64,000 bases of DNA from Ectopseudomonas mendocina (GCF_016008875.1 NZ_JADTQG010000008.1:62001-126000); one strand, 5' to 3'. Positions 18,319 to 28,037 are shown, counted from the first letter of the stretch. The notes: generated from the sequence alone by a model not told the origin. Translations and numbers: made by a program.

Positions 18319-18945
18319 TCAGACCGCGACGCGGTGGGCGGACAGGTCCGCGCCGCTGATGCGGTAGATGCCGATCTCGCCCAGCAGGTTGGGCCAGATG
18401 CGGCTGGCGATGCCGTGGCGATGGTCACGGTCCACCGCCAGGCGTTCTTCCACACGGGCACCCTGGGCGTGGCACAGGCGCTCGAAGTCCTCGAAGGTGC
18501 AGAAGTGGATGTTCGGCGTGTTGTACCAGGTGTAGGGCAGGAAGTCCGACACCGGCATGCGACCTTTTGTCGTCAGGTACCAGCGGCAGCGCCAGTGGCC
18601 GAAGTTGGGGAAGGTGATGATGCAGGTCTTGCCGACGCGCAGCATCTCGGCCATCACCCTGTCCGGGTAGTGCAGCGCCTGCAGCGACTGGGTCATGACC
18701 ACCACGTCGAAACTGTTGCTGGCGAAGTTGCCCAGGCCCAGGTCGAGGTTCTGCTCGATGACGTTGACGCCGCGTTCGATGCACAGGGCGATCTTGTCCG
18801 GGTCGATTTCCAGGCCGTAGCCGGAAACCTGTTTGTTGTCGCGCAGCCAGGCGAGCAGTTCGCCGTCGCCGCAGCCCAGGTCGAGCACACGGCTGCCCGG
18901 GGCGATCCATTCCTGGATGATGTCCAGATCCGCTCGCATGCTCAT
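18319..18945 (-). CDS. metW: Methionine biosynthesis protein MetW
   Basis: 208 residues with a SAM-methyltransferase fold: the SAM-binding loop [15 protein letters not shown] is at about residues 20-34. MetW is needed with MetX for homoserine acylation in Pseudomonas-type methionine synthesis and is thought to act as its partner rather than as a demonstrated methyltransferase. The start overlaps the metX stop by 4 bases (ATGA), consistent with a stoichiometric partnership. Confidence 0.94.
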   Translation of the reverse strand: MSMRADLDIIQEWIAPGSRVLDLGCGDGELLAWLRDNKQVSGYGLEIDPDKIALCIERGVNVIEQNLDLGLGNFASNSFDVVVMTQSLQALHYPDRVMAEMLRVGKTCIITFPNFGHWRCRWYLTTKGRMPVSDFLPYTWYNTPNIHFCTFEDFERLCHAQGARVEERLAVDRDHRHGIASRIWPNLLGEIGIYRISGADLSAHRVAV

Positions 18946-20081
18946 ACCTCGATTCGCTTCATGTAGCTGCCGAATGCCTGCAGGTAGCGCGGGATCGGCA
19001 TGAGGAAGGCGTCGTGGCCCTGCGGTGCATCGATCTCCAGGTAGCAGACGTTCTTCTTCGCCGCCGTCAGGGCGTCGACGATCTCCCGCGAGCGGGCAGG
19101 GGAGAAACGCCAGTCGGTGGTGAAGGACATCAGGCAGAAGTCCGCCTTGGCCACGGCCAGGGTCCTGGCCAGGTCGCCGTCGTGGGCGGCGGCCGGGTCG
19201 AAGTAGTCCAGCGCCTTGGTCATCAGCAGGTAGGTATTGGCGTCGAAGCGGCCGGAGAATTCCTCGCCCTGATAGCGCAGATAGCTCTCCACCTGGAACT
19301 CGACGCTGTGGAAGTCGTAGTTGAGCTTTTCGCTCTTCAAACCGCGACCGAATTTCTCGCCCATGGCGTCATCGGACAGGTAGGTGATGTGGCCGACCAT
19401 GCGTGCCAGCATCAGGCCGCGCTTGGGGATCACGCCCTGTTCCTGGAAGTGACCACCATGGAATTCCGGGTCGGTGAGGATCGCTTGGCGCGCCACCTCG
19501 TTGAAGGCGATGTTCTGCGCCGACAGCTTGGGCGCCGAGGCGATGGCCAGACAGTGACGCACACGCTCGGGGTAGCTGATGGTCCACTGCATGGCCTGCA
19601 TGCCGCCGAGGCTGCCACCGATCACGGCGGCCCATTGCTCGATGCCGAGTACATCGGCCAGGCGCGCCTGGCTGTGTACCCAGTCTTCGACTGTCATCAC
19701 CGGAAAGTCGGCGCCGTAGGACTTGCCGGTCGCCGGGTTGGTGCTGCTCGGGCCGGTGGAGCCGTTGCAGCCGCCGAGGTTGTTGAGGCTGACGACGAAG
19801 AACTTGTTGGTGTCGATCGGCTTGCCGGGGCCGATGCAGCTGTCCCACCAGCCGGGTTTGCGATCATCCGGGCTGTGGTAGCCGGCGGCGTGATGGTGGC
19901 CGGACAGGGCATGGCAGATCAGCACGGCATTGCTGCGTGCGGCATTCAGCTCGCCGTAGGTTTCGACGACCAGTTCGTACTCGGCCAGGCTGCGCCCGCA
20001 GGCCAGCGCCAGGGGTTCGCTGAAACGGAACACCTGGGGGCTGACCAGGCCGACGGAGTCGATGGGAAAGGCAGTGGGCAT
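18942..20081 (-). CDS. metX: Homoserine O-acyltransferase MetX (succinyltransferase type in Pseudomonas)
   Basis: 379 residues, alpha/beta-hydrolase fold. It acylates homoserine in the first committed step of methionine synthesis; in Pseudomonas the acyl donor is succinyl-CoA (MetXS), which sequence alone does not prove. The nucleophile is Ser157 in the elbow GGSLGGMQ; the acid (TTDWRFSP) and His (APQGHDAFL) of the triad are present near the C-terminus, and the oxyanion segment [13 protein letters not shown] is intact. It is the first gene of metX-metW; upstream lies a small inverted repeat (20161-20184) but no recognisable SAM riboswitch. Confidence 0.94.
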   Translation of the reverse strand: MPTAFPIDSVGLVSPQVFRFSEPLALACGRSLAEYELVVETYGELNAARSNAVLICHALSGHHHAAGYHSPDDRKPGWWDSCIGPGKPIDTNKFFVVSLNNLGGCNGSTGPSSTNPATGKSYGADFPVMTVEDWVHSQARLADVLGIEQWAAVIGGSLGGMQAMQWTISYPERVRHCLAIASAPKLSAQNIAFNEVARQAILTDPEFHGGHFQEQGVIPKRGLMLARMVGHITYLSDDAMGEKFGRGLKSEKLNYDFHSVEFQVESYLRYQGEEFSGRFDANTYLLMTKALDYFDPAAAHDGDLARTLAVAKADFCLMSFTTDWRFSPARSREIVDALTAAKKNVCYLEIDAPQGHDAFLMPIPRYLQAFGSYMKRIEV

Positions 20082-20160
20082 GAAGGCGCTGCTAATGAAT
20101 CGGAGGAGGGCGCCAGTCTAAAGAGCACCGACCCGAGCGGCAAGCGAGCGGTCTGGTCTC

Positions 20161-20184
20161 CCCTCTCCCGCTTGCGGGAGAGGG
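20161..20184. repeat. Hairpin repeat of the CCCTCTCCCG family
   Basis: Perfect 10-bp arms CCCTCTCCCG / CGGGAGAGGG with loop CTTG, between the dynamin-like gene and metX. Related sequences occur at 30690-30890, 47435-47458, 48758-48865 and 52908-53015. Confidence 0.7.
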
Positions 20185-20202
20185 CGTGCATGAGAGTAGG
20201 AT

Positions 20203-22179
20203 TTACAGGCTTTGTTGCCGCGCCGCCACCGGCAGGCTGACCACCTTGCCCTGGCGCTGCACCGGCGCCGGCATGCGCAGCACGCGGAGCATGTCGCTGG
20301 CCTGGGCCAGTTGCTGCTCCAGCTCTTCCTGGTAGCGCGCCAGTTGCAGGCTGCGCTTGCGTGTCTGCTGGGTTTCCTGTGCCAGTGCCTTGAGGCGCAG
20401 CATGTGGCTTTCCAGCATCTGCTTGTGTTCGAGGGTGTGCTGCATCAGCGGCATCAGGGCGTCGGCAGCCCATTGCTCGGCGTCCAGGCGCAGGCGCTGG
20501 TGCAGGCCGATCACTTCCTGCGCCAGGGTGGCGAAGAAGCGCCGGGTCAGGCTGCGTTGTTCGGTGAGCAACGTCTTCACGTGCAGGCGGAACTGATCGC
20601 CCTTGTCCTGCAGTTTCTTCAGCTCGCGCAGGTAGCGCTGGATCTTGAACTGCGGCGCGTCGACGCCGCCCAGCGGGCTTTCTTCGTTATGCCGGCGATA
20701 GATGGCGGCGACCATCTTGTTGGCCATCTCCGCTTCGTGCTCAAGGTTGAGCAGGTCCTGCTCGACGGCGCGGAAGAAATGCAGGATGGCTTGGTTGATG
20801 CCGAGGGTGGTCCAGCTGCCTGTGAGGTTGCGACGCACCTCGCTCAGGTGTTGCTCCAGACGCTCGGCGCGTGCGGCGTGGCGCAGCAACTGGCCCTGGC
20901 GTTGCAGCAGGCGCTGATTGGTCTTCAGGCCGAGCAGGCGCTTGTGGTGCTGGTTGTGGTCTTCCTTGGTCTTGGCGGTCAGCTCGAACAACAACTGGCC
21001 GTTGTCCTGCTGATGGCTACCGAGCAGGGCCAGCTGTTCGCTGACCTTTTCCAGGCGCAGGTTGAGCACGTGCTGGCTGTTGTTCACCAGTGCCAGGACC
21101 TGGCGCACCACGTGGTCTTCGATCAGTCGCTCCTTCTGCGCGACGATGCGCTCGCACAGCAGGTTCTCCAGGTCGGCCATCTGGCTGCGGGCCAGCAGCT
21201 CCTCATCCTTGCGCACTTTGGCCAGCAGCGCCTGCTTGGCCGACAGCGGCAGTACGTCCTGCTTGGCGATGCCCAACTGCTTGGCGGTGGCGCTCTGAAT
21301 CTGGCTGATGGCGTTCTGCACGAAGGTCTCGCCGGCCAGATCGTCCCAGAGCACGTCGATCTTGTTCAGCACGGCGAACAGGCAGGTCTGGGTGTCTTCA
21401 TCGAGCTGACGAATGTGCTGCTGCCAGATGCTCATGTCGCTCGCGGTTACGCCGGTATCGGCGGCCAGCAGGAAGATGACCGCCTGCGCGTTGGGCAGCA
21501 TCGACAGAGTCAGCTCCGGCTCGCTGCCCAGGGCGTTGAGGCCCGGTGTGTCGAGAATGCGCAGGCCCTGGCGCAGCAGAGGGTGATCGAAGTTGACCAT
21601 GGCGTGGCGCCAGGCCGGCACCAGCACCTGGCCGCGCTTGCCGGTGCCTTCGAGCATGTCCGGGTGGAAGCCGAGCTGAATCGCCTGCTCCACCGGCATG
21701 GGTTTGGTCTTGGCGACCTGGCTGAAGGCCAGCGCCATGTTGGCCGGGTCGCTGGTATCCAGCGGGATGTTCACCCAGTGCCGTGGAATGCGTTTGAACT
21801 GCGCGACGCTGGCCGAGGCGGTGCGCGTCTCGATCGGCAGCAGACGAATGTAGGGGCGTTCCGAGCGCGGGTCGAAGAACAGCTCGGTGGGGCACATGGT
21901 GGTGCGCCCGGCATGCGAAGGCAGCATGCGCTGGCCGTATTCGGAGAAGAACAGGCTGTTGATCAGCTCGGTCTTGCCGCGCGAGAACTCGCCGACGAAG
22001 GCCAGGGTGATGTGATCGGTGCGCAGAATCTTCAGCGCGCGTTCGAGCTTGGCCTGAACCGCCTCGGAGTTGAGCCGGTTGTGCTCCAGCCAGCTGCGAT
22101 AGCGCGTGATCTCGCGCATCAGTTCGCGTTTCCAGGTGACGTAGGCATCGACCTGCTGGCTGAGACGTTCCATGCTCAT
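20203..22179 (-). CDS. Bacterial dynamin-like GTPase
   Basis: 658 residues from the ATG at 22179, preceded by GAGAGGAGA; an ATG 30 bases upstream would overlap this ribosome-binding site. A large GTPase domain lies near the N-terminus: G1 GEFSRGKTE, G3 DTPGLN and G4 NKID are all present. It is followed by long heptad-rich, Leu/Gln-rich helical segments with no transmembrane helix. This is the architecture of bacterial dynamin family proteins (related to E. coli CrfC/YjdA), which act on membranes or on nascent replicated DNA. The actual role here is not known. It is the last gene of a minus-strand series after yggU. Confidence 0.85.
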   Translation of the reverse strand: MSMERLSQQVDAYVTWKRELMREITRYRSWLEHNRLNSEAVQAKLERALKILRTDHITLAFVGEFSRGKTELINSLFFSEYGQRMLPSHAGRTTMCPTELFFDPRSERPYIRLLPIETRTASASVAQFKRIPRHWVNIPLDTSDPANMALAFSQVAKTKPMPVEQAIQLGFHPDMLEGTGKRGQVLVPAWRHAMVNFDHPLLRQGLRILDTPGLNALGSEPELTLSMLPNAQAVIFLLAADTGVTASDMSIWQQHIRQLDEDTQTCLFAVLNKIDVLWDDLAGETFVQNAISQIQSATAKQLGIAKQDVLPLSAKQALLAKVRKDEELLARSQMADLENLLCERIVAQKERLIEDHVVRQVLALVNNSQHVLNLRLEKVSEQLALLGSHQQDNGQLLFELTAKTKEDHNQHHKRLLGLKTNQRLLQRQGQLLRHAARAERLEQHLSEVRRNLTGSWTTLGINQAILHFFRAVEQDLLNLEHEAEMANKMVAAIYRRHNEESPLGGVDAPQFKIQRYLRELKKLQDKGDQFRLHVKTLLTEQRSLTRRFFATLAQEVIGLHQRLRLDAEQWAADALMPLMQHTLEHKQMLESHMLRLKALAQETQQTRKRSLQLARYQEELEQQLAQASDMLRVLRMPAPVQRQGKVVSLPVAARQQSL

Positions 22180-22360
22180 CCTGGCTCTCCTCTCGGCAAG
22201 ATCATCCACTTGCGGGGGCTATATAAAGATTCGGTTGGGGTGCCGCCAGGACGCACGGCGTTTCACGAGAACAGTTTGCATTATGCGAGCTGCAAGGCGG
22301 CCGTCAATTGGCCTCTTCGCCAGTCCCGCCTTATGGTCGGCTGGGGCGGCTGAGTGGTCG

Positions 22361-22654
22361 TCAGCCGCGCTGCAGACCGGGAATCGGCGGCAGGCTCTGT
22401 GGGGCGCGAATGCGCAGGCGTTTCTGCCGATTGAGTTCGCCGCTTTCCAGGCTCACTTGGCTCTTGGCCACGCCGAACGCCTTGGCCAGGAAGGCCAGCA
22501 GGTGGGCGTTGGCCTTGCCGTCGACCGGCGGGGCGGTGAGGCGGATCTTCAGCCTTTCACCATGCAGCCCGGCGAACTCGTCCTTGCTCGCTTTAGGCTG
22601 CAGGTGGCAGTCGAGGATCAGATCCTCGCCGTCCCAACGAAAGTAGCTCGCCAC
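22361..22654 (-). CDS. yggU: DUF167 (YggU) family protein
   Basis: 97 residues, with the family sequence LQPKASKDEF near the N-terminus and PVDGKANAHLLAFLAKAFGVAKSQV in the centre (split GKANAHLL, KSQVSLESG). It is a small cytosolic fold of unknown function. The start abuts the yggT stop directly, giving the widely conserved order yggS-proC-yggT-yggU. Confidence 0.9.
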   Translation of the reverse strand: MASYFRWDGEDLILDCHLQPKASKDEFAGLHGERLKIRLTAPPVDGKANAHLLAFLAKAFGVAKSQVSLESGELNRQKRLRIRAPQSLPPIPGLQRG

Positions 22655-23248
22655 TCAGAGGAAGGGGCTGAGCATCGGTGGCAGGCCGGTGGAGGCCGCC
22701 AGGGCGCCGATCACGAAGCGGTCGATCAGGTTGATGGTGATGAAGGCGAAGATCGGCGAGATATCCAGGCCGCCGAGGTTCGGCAGCAGCTTGCGGAACG
22801 GTGCCAGCAGCGGTTCGCAAATCTGGTTCACCAGCTGCGCGCCGGGGTTGTAGCTGCCCGGGGCGACCCAGGAGAGGATCACGCTGATGATCAGAGCGAA
22901 GAAGAACACCTTGAGGAACAGCGAGGTCACACCGATCATCGACCACACCAGTAGCTGCAGAATGAAGCCGCCGACGTTGTAGCCCATCAGGGTCAGGGTG
23001 ACGATCATCAGCAGCAGCTGCACCAGAATGGCCAGCACCAGTGAGGCCAGGTCCAGCCCGGCGAAGCCCGGGATGATGCGACGCAGAGGCGTCAGCAGCG
23101 GTTGCGTGGCCTTGACGATGAACTGGCTAAGCGGGTTGTAGAAGTCTGCACGTACCAGCTGCAGGATGAAGCGCAGCAGCACGATCAGCAGATACAGGCT
23201 GCCCAGGGTCTGGATGATATAGATGAGGGCTTCGATGAGTCCGGACAT
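22655..23248 (-). CDS. yggT: YggT family membrane protein
   Basis: 197 residues made of two YggT repeats, each with paired hydrophobic helices around conserved LVRADFYNPLSQFIVKAT-like and APGSYNPGAQLVNQICEP-like segments. YggT proteins have been linked to osmotic-shock tolerance and, in other phyla, to membrane organisation; the role in Pseudomonas is unproven. It lies 10 bases downstream of proC. Confidence 0.9.
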   Translation of the reverse strand: MSGLIEALIYIIQTLGSLYLLIVLLRFILQLVRADFYNPLSQFIVKATQPLLTPLRRIIPGFAGLDLASLVLAILVQLLLMIVTLTLMGYNVGGFILQLLVWSMIGVTSLFLKVFFFALIISVILSWVAPGSYNPGAQLVNQICEPLLAPFRKLLPNLGGLDISPIFAFITINLIDRFVIGALAASTGLPPMLSPFL

Positions 23249-23258
23249 GTGTGCTTCC

Positions 23259-24077
23259 TTATTGACCCAGTTGTTCGGCCAGTTCGGCCGAGCGATTGGC
23301 GGCGGCGTTAAGTGCCTGTTGTACCAGCGCTTCGAAGCCGCCGGCCTGGAAGGTTTTGATCGCCGCTTCGGTGGTTCCGTTCGGTGAGGTCACACGGCGA
23401 CGCAATTCGGCCGCGTCGACATCGCTCTCGCTGGCCATGCGCGCGGCGCCCAGTGCAGTCTGGATGCTCAGGCGTGCTGCGGTTTCACGCGGCAGGCCGA
23501 GCTGTTCGCCAGCCGTGGTCATCGCTTCGATCAGCAGGAAGAAATAGGCCGGGCCGCTGCCGGAGACGGCGGTGACCGCGTCGAGCTGGGTTTCTTCATC
23601 CAGCCACAGGGCCAGGCCCACGGCGCTCAGCACCTGTTCGGCCTGGGCCTTCTGCGCAGCGTTGACCCGCGGGTTGGCGAACAGGCCGGATACGCCCTGG
23701 CGCAGCAGCGCCGGGGTATTGGGCATGCAACGCACCACAGGGCGCTCGCCCAGCCAGTTTTCCAGGCTGGCGCAGCTGATGCCTGCGGCAATGGAGATGA
23801 TCACCTGGTTGGCGGCCAGGTGCGGCGCCAGGTCCAGGCATACCGCTTTCATGATCTGTGGTTTAACCGCCAGCACGATCAGATCGGCGCCTTTGATGGC
23901 CTCGCCATTGTCGGCGAAGGTGGCGATGCCATGCTCCTGCTGCAGGCGCGCGCGCTGTTCGCTGCCGGGCTCGCTGGCGCGGATGGCGCTGGCTGCCACG
24001 CCCTGGGCGCGCAGGCCGCCAATCAGGCTGGCGGCCATGTTGCCGGCGCCGACGAAGGCGATGATCGGGTTGTTCAT
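23259..24077 (-). CDS. proC: Pyrroline-5-carboxylate reductase ProC
   Basis: 272 residues. It reduces 1-pyrroline-5-carboxylate to proline with NAD(P)H. The Rossmann loop FVGAGNMAASLIGGL is at residues 8-22, RCMPNTPALLRQGVSGLF is in the middle, and the C-terminal signature around VTSPNGTTEAAI is intact. It is co-oriented with and 17 bases from yggS, as in many gammaproteobacteria. Confidence 0.96.
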   Translation of the reverse strand: MNNPIIAFVGAGNMAASLIGGLRAQGVAASAIRASEPGSEQRARLQQEHGIATFADNGEAIKGADLIVLAVKPQIMKAVCLDLAPHLAANQVIISIAAGISCASLENWLGERPVVRCMPNTPALLRQGVSGLFANPRVNAAQKAQAEQVLSAVGLALWLDEETQLDAVTAVSGSGPAYFFLLIEAMTTAGEQLGLPRETAARLSIQTALGAARMASESDVDAAELRRRVTSPNGTTEAAIKTFQAGGFEALVQQALNAAANRSAELAEQLGQ

Positions 24078-24094
24078 TGCGGGAATTCCTTCAT

Positions 24095-24787
24095 TCAGTG
24101 AGTGGGCTGGCCGTAATCGCGGGCGCCGAATAGCGCGGTGCCGATGCGCACCCAGGTGGCACCTTCGGCGATGGCGGCTTCCAGGTCATGGCTCATGCCC
24201 ATGGACAGGGTATCGAGATCGAGCGCCAGGTCATCGCGCAACTGGCGCAGACGGGCGAAGGCAGCGTGTTGCGCGGCGACGTCGTCGGTGGGTTCGGGAA
24301 TGGCCATCAACCCACGCAACTGGAGGTTGGGCATGGTGCTAACGGCTCTGGCCAGCTCCGGCAACTCCTCGGGGCTGCAGCCGGACTTGCTGTCCTCACC
24401 GCTGACGTTGACCTGCAGGCAGATGTTCAGCGGCGGCAGATGCGCGGGGCGCTGATCGGACAGGCGTTGAGCGATTTTCAGGCGATCCACGGAATGCACC
24501 CAGTCGAAGTGCTCGGCGATGGGCCGGGTCTTGTTCGACTGAATGGGGCCGATGAAGTGCCAGATCAAGGGCAGTTCGGTCAGCGTGGCCTGCTTTTCCA
24601 GAGCTTCCTGCAGATAATTCTCGCCAAAATCGCGCAGGCCGGCGGCGTGCGCTTCGCGGATGGCGCCGGCCGGTTTGGTCTTGCTCACCGCCAGCAGGCC
24701 GATGTCCGAAAAATTGCGCTGCGAGGCTTGCGCCGCCTCACGGATGCGCGTTCCGACCTTTGCAATATTCTCTGCTATCGTGGACAT
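24095..24787 (-). CDS. yggS: PLP homeostasis protein YggS
   Basis: 230 residues from the ATG at 24787 (M-STIAENIAKV). This is a single-domain fold-type III PLP-binding protein of the PLPBP family; the cofactor lysine lies in LLAVSKTKP (about residues 32-40), and SMGMSHDLEAAIAEGATWVRIGTALFG near the C-terminus carries the phosphate-binding site. It has no known enzyme activity and buffers PLP and amino-acid pools. It is divergent from pilT across 76 bases. Confidence 0.94.
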   Translation of the reverse strand: MSTIAENIAKVGTRIREAAQASQRNFSDIGLLAVSKTKPAGAIREAHAAGLRDFGENYLQEALEKQATLTELPLIWHFIGPIQSNKTRPIAEHFDWVHSVDRLKIAQRLSDQRPAHLPPLNICLQVNVSGEDSKSGCSPEELPELARAVSTMPNLQLRGLMAIPEPTDDVAAQHAAFARLRQLRDDLALDLDTLSMGMSHDLEAAIAEGATWVRIGTALFGARDYGQPTH

Positions 24788-24863
24788 TACCTGCGCTCTA
24801 TATAAAGCCCGCTCGTTAAGCGTTCGCGGCATTCTACCTGCTTGCTTGTAATTGGGGAGTCCC

Positions 24864-25898
24864 ATGGATATCACTGAGCTGCTCGCCTTCAGCGCCAAGC
24901 AAGGCGCGTCGGATTTGCACCTCTCGGCGGGGCTGCCGCCGATGATCCGCGTCGACGGCGATGTGCGCCGCATCAACCTGCCGCCGCTGGATCACAAGCA
25001 GGTACACGCGCTGATCTACGACATCATGAACGACAAGCAGCGCAAGGATTTCGAAGAGTTTCTCGAGACCGACTTCTCCTTCGAAGTGCCGGGTGTGGCG
25101 CGCTTCCGGGTCAACGCCTTCAACCAGAACCGTGGCGCCGGTGCGGTGTTCCGTACCATTCCGTCCAAGGTACTGACCATGGAAGACCTGGGCATGGGCG
25201 AGGTGTTCCGCAAGATCACCGACGTGCCGCGCGGCCTGGTGCTGGTCACCGGCCCCACCGGTTCGGGCAAGTCGACCACCCTGGCGGCGATGCTCGACTA
25301 CCTCAACAGCAACAAGTATCACCACATTCTCACCATCGAGGACCCGATCGAATTCGTCCACGAGTCGAAGAAGTGCCTGGTCAACCAGCGCGAGGTGCAC
25401 CGCGACACCCACGGCTTCTCCGAAGCCCTGCGCTCGGCGCTGCGTGAAGACCCGGATATCATCCTGGTGGGCGAAATGCGTGACCTGGAAACCATCCGCC
25501 TGGCGCTGACCGCCGCGGAAACCGGTCACCTGGTGTTCGGCACTCTGCACACCACCTCCGCCGCCAAGACCATCGACCGCGTGGTTGACGTGTTCCCGGC
25601 CGAAGAGAAGTCGATGGTGCGTTCGATGCTCTCTGAGTCGCTGCAGGCGGTGATCTCGCAGACCCTGCTGAAGAAGATCGGCGGCGGTCGTGTCGCCGCC
25701 CACGAAATCATGATCGGTACGCCGGCCATCCGTAACCTGATCCGCGAGGACAAGGTGGCGCAGATGTATTCGGCGATCCAGACCGGTGGTGCGCTGGGCA
25801 TGCAGACCCTCGATGCCTGCCTCAAGACTCTGGTGTCCAAGGGCTTGGTCAGCCGCGACAGTGCGCGCGAGAAGGCCAAGAGCCCGGAAAACTTGTAG
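24864..25898 (+). CDS. pilT: Type IV pilus retraction ATPase PilT
   Basis: 344 residues from the ATG at 24864, after a GGGGAG ribosome-binding sequence. This hexameric cytoplasmic motor powers pilus retraction and twitching motility. It has Walker A GPTGSGKST (about residues 130-138), Walker B ILVGEMRD, the His box and the diagnostic C-terminal AIRNLIRE motif. It is followed by pilU after 165 bases. Divergent transcription from yggS is the usual pseudomonad arrangement. Confidence 0.97.
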   Translation: MDITELLAFSAKQGASDLHLSAGLPPMIRVDGDVRRINLPPLDHKQVHALIYDIMNDKQRKDFEEFLETDFSFEVPGVARFRVNAFNQNRGAGAVFRTIPSKVLTMEDLGMGEVFRKITDVPRGLVLVTGPTGSGKSTTLAAMLDYLNSNKYHHILTIEDPIEFVHESKKCLVNQREVHRDTHGFSEALRSALREDPDIILVGEMRDLETIRLALTAAETGHLVFGTLHTTSAAKTIDRVVDVFPAEEKSMVRSMLSESLQAVISQTLLKKIGGGRVAAHEIMIGTPAIRNLIREDKVAQMYSAIQTGGALGMQTLDACLKTLVSKGLVSRDSAREKAKSPENL

Positions 25899-25904
25899 GA
25901 AAAC

Positions 25905-25977
25905 CCAGTGGGTAGGGTGGGCTTCAGCCCACCAAGGCCGGCCACTGTTGGTGGGCTGAAGCCCACCCTACGGACTG
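25905..25977. repeat. Inverted repeat in the pilT-pilU gap
   Basis: Opposed arms GTAGGGTGGGCTTCAGCCCA and TGGGCTGAAGCCCACCCTAC with a short spacer, each itself palindromic. It is a REP-like intergenic element that could attenuate readthrough from pilT into pilU. Confidence 0.65.
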
Positions 25978-26063
25978 CTTCACGGCTGCGATGGCACGCT
26001 CGCAGCCGCTGGCCCTGCGCTGCGGGGCCGTGCATTCATGCGTGCGGATGAGCGAACACGACG

Positions 26064-27209
26064 ATGGAATTCGAAAAACTGCTGCGCCTGATGGTCGAAA
26101 AAGGTGGTTCCGATCTGTTCATCACCGCCGGTGTACCACCGTCGATGAAGGTCAACGGCAAGATCATGCCGGTGACCAAGAACGCCATGTCGCCGGAGAT
26201 GACCCGCGAAACCGTGCTGGGCGTGATGAACGAGGCGCAGCGCCGCGACTTCGCCGAGAACCACGAGTGCAACTTCGCCATCAGCGCTCGTGGCATCGGT
26301 CGCTTCCGCGTCAGTGCGTTCTACCAGCGCAACCTGGTGGGCATGGTGCTGCGCCGTATCGAGACCACCATCCCGACCATCGATGAGCTGAAGCTGCCGG
26401 AGATCCTCAAGAAGCTGGCGCTGACCAAGCGCGGCCTGGTGCTGTTCGTCGGTGCCACCGGTACCGGTAAGTCCACCTCGCTGGCGGCGATGATCGGCTA
26501 CCGCAACAAGAACAGCAGCGGCCACATCATCTCCATCGAAGACCCGATCGAATACATCCACCAGCACCAGAGCTGCATCGTCACCCAGCGCGAAGTGGGT
26601 ATCGACACCGAGTCGTTCGAGGTGGCGCTGAAGAACACCCTGCGTCAGGCGCCGGACGTGATCCTCATCGGTGAGGTGCGTACTCGCGAGACCATGGATC
26701 ACGCCGTGGCCTTCGCCGAGACCGGGCACCTGTGCCTGGCCACCCTGCACGCCAACAACGCCAACCAGGCGCTGGACCGCATCATCAACTTCTTCCCGGC
26801 CGACCGGCAGAACCAGGTGTGGATGGACCTGTCGCTCAACCTCAAGGCCATCGTCGCTCAGCAGCTGGTGCCGACCCCGGACGGCAAGGGCCGTCGCGCG
26901 GTGATCGAGGTGCTGATCAACACCCCACTGGCCGCCGACCTGATCCGCAAGGGTGAGGTGCACGAGCTCAAGGGCCTGATGAAACGCTCCACCGAGCAGG
27001 GCATGCAGACCTTCGACCAGGCGCTGTACAACCTCTACACCCAGGGCGAGATCACCTACGAAGACGCGCTGCTCTACGCCGACTCGGCCAACGACCTGCG
27101 CCTGATGATCAAGCTTGGCTCGGAAACCGACGGTGATCACCTGACCAGCATGGCTCAGGGCCTGGCGCTAGAGGTCAGCGAGGATGATCCGGGGCGTCGC
27201 TTCCGCTGA
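26064..27209 (+). CDS. pilU: PilT-like accessory retraction ATPase PilU
   Basis: 381 residues, homologous to PilT along its length, with Walker A GATGTGKST (about residues 130-138), Walker B LIGEVRT and a longer C-terminal tail (after LKGLMKRSTEQGMQTFDQAL). PilU is a PilT-dependent co-motor for twitching. ATG at 26064; an upstream in-frame start is unlikely. The downstream gap contains a tandem REP array. Confidence 0.95.
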   Translation: MEFEKLLRLMVEKGGSDLFITAGVPPSMKVNGKIMPVTKNAMSPEMTRETVLGVMNEAQRRDFAENHECNFAISARGIGRFRVSAFYQRNLVGMVLRRIETTIPTIDELKLPEILKKLALTKRGLVLFVGATGTGKSTSLAAMIGYRNKNSSGHIISIEDPIEYIHQHQSCIVTQREVGIDTESFEVALKNTLRQAPDVILIGEVRTRETMDHAVAFAETGHLCLATLHANNANQALDRIINFFPADRQNQVWMDLSLNLKAIVAQQLVPTPDGKGRRAVIEVLINTPLAADLIRKGEVHELKGLMKRSTEQGMQTFDQALYNLYTQGEITYEDALLYADSANDLRLMIKLGSETDGDHLTSMAQGLALEVSEDDPGRRFR

Positions 27210-27240
27210 CGGCGCCGGTAGGTGCATTGGAGTAGGACCT

Positions 27241-27936
27241 CGATCCGTTCAACCGTCTCGCACCATGACATTCGCGGACAAGTCCGCTCCCACAAAGCAG
27301 AGCAGCGTGTCTCCCTGTGGGAGAGGACTTGTCCGCGAGCTTTTCCTTGAGCCATCCATAACCTTTCCCACTGACCGAGCGGCGCTGAGGTTGCCAGCTA
27401 GGAGCGGCGCGGAAGCAGGAGCCCGCTTGCGGGCGATCCGTTTATCCGTCTCGCACCATGACATTCGCGGACAAGTCCGCTCCTACAAAAGCAGAGCAGC
27501 GTGCCTCCCTGTGGGGGCGGACTTGTCCGCGAAGCTTTTCCTTGAGCCATCCATAACCTTTTCCGCTGACCAGCCGGCGTTGAGGTTGCCAGCTAGGCGC
27601 TGCGCGGAAGCAGGAGCCCGCTTGCGGGCGATCCGTTTATCCGTCTCGCACCATGACATTCGCGGACAAGTCCGCTCCTACAAAAGCAAAGCTGCGTGCT
27701 TCCCTGTGGGAGCGGACTTGTCCGCGAGCTTTTCCTTGAGCCATCCATAACCTTTCCCGCTGACCAGCCGGCGCTGAGGTTGCCAGCTAGGAACGGCGTT
27801 GAAGCGGGAGCCGTTTGCGGGTGATCCGTTTATCCGTCTCGCACCATGACATTCGCGGACAAGTCCGCTCCTACAAAAGCAGAGTAGCGTGTCTCCCTGT
27901 GGGAGCGGACTTGTCCGCGAAGCTTTTCCTTGCATC
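27241..27936. repeat. Tandem array of about 3.6 units of ~193 bp, each a REP pair
   Basis: Units begin at about 27241, 27434, 27629 and 27822 (spacings 193, 195, 193); the last is truncated near 27936. Each unit contains two opposed REP-like palindromes, TTCGCGGACAAGTCCGCTCC and the inverse GGACTTGTCCGCGA, separated by about 20 bases, plus a conserved linker containing TTTTCCTTGAGCCATCCATAAC. Units differ at scattered positions, so the duplications are not brand new. Apparent open frames across the array are repeat translation. The whole 27210-28037 gap has no gene I can support. Confidence 0.9.
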
Positions 27937-28037
27937 ACATCACCTTTCCTGGCTGACGAACCCGGCGCGCTGGAGCGGGCCGCTGCCGAGCAGCATGCCA
28001 CAAGACCAGTCGGCGCTCGTGAAGGGGCGGCCACTCA

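Noticed and set aside
20212-22353. 713-codon open frame antisense to the dynamin-like gene
   Set aside because: Antisense shadow of a high-GC gene; composition is Leu/Gln/Val/His-rich without any domain, while the minus strand has clear GTPase motifs.
27184-27750. Open reading frame of 188 codons across the tandem REP array
   Set aside because: It is translation of the repeated palindromic DNA, with internally repeated peptide blocks and no ribosome-binding site.
27241-27936. Regular repeats that could suggest a CRISPR array
   Set aside because: Units are about 193 bp, contain paired palindromes and have no unique spacers or cas genes nearby.
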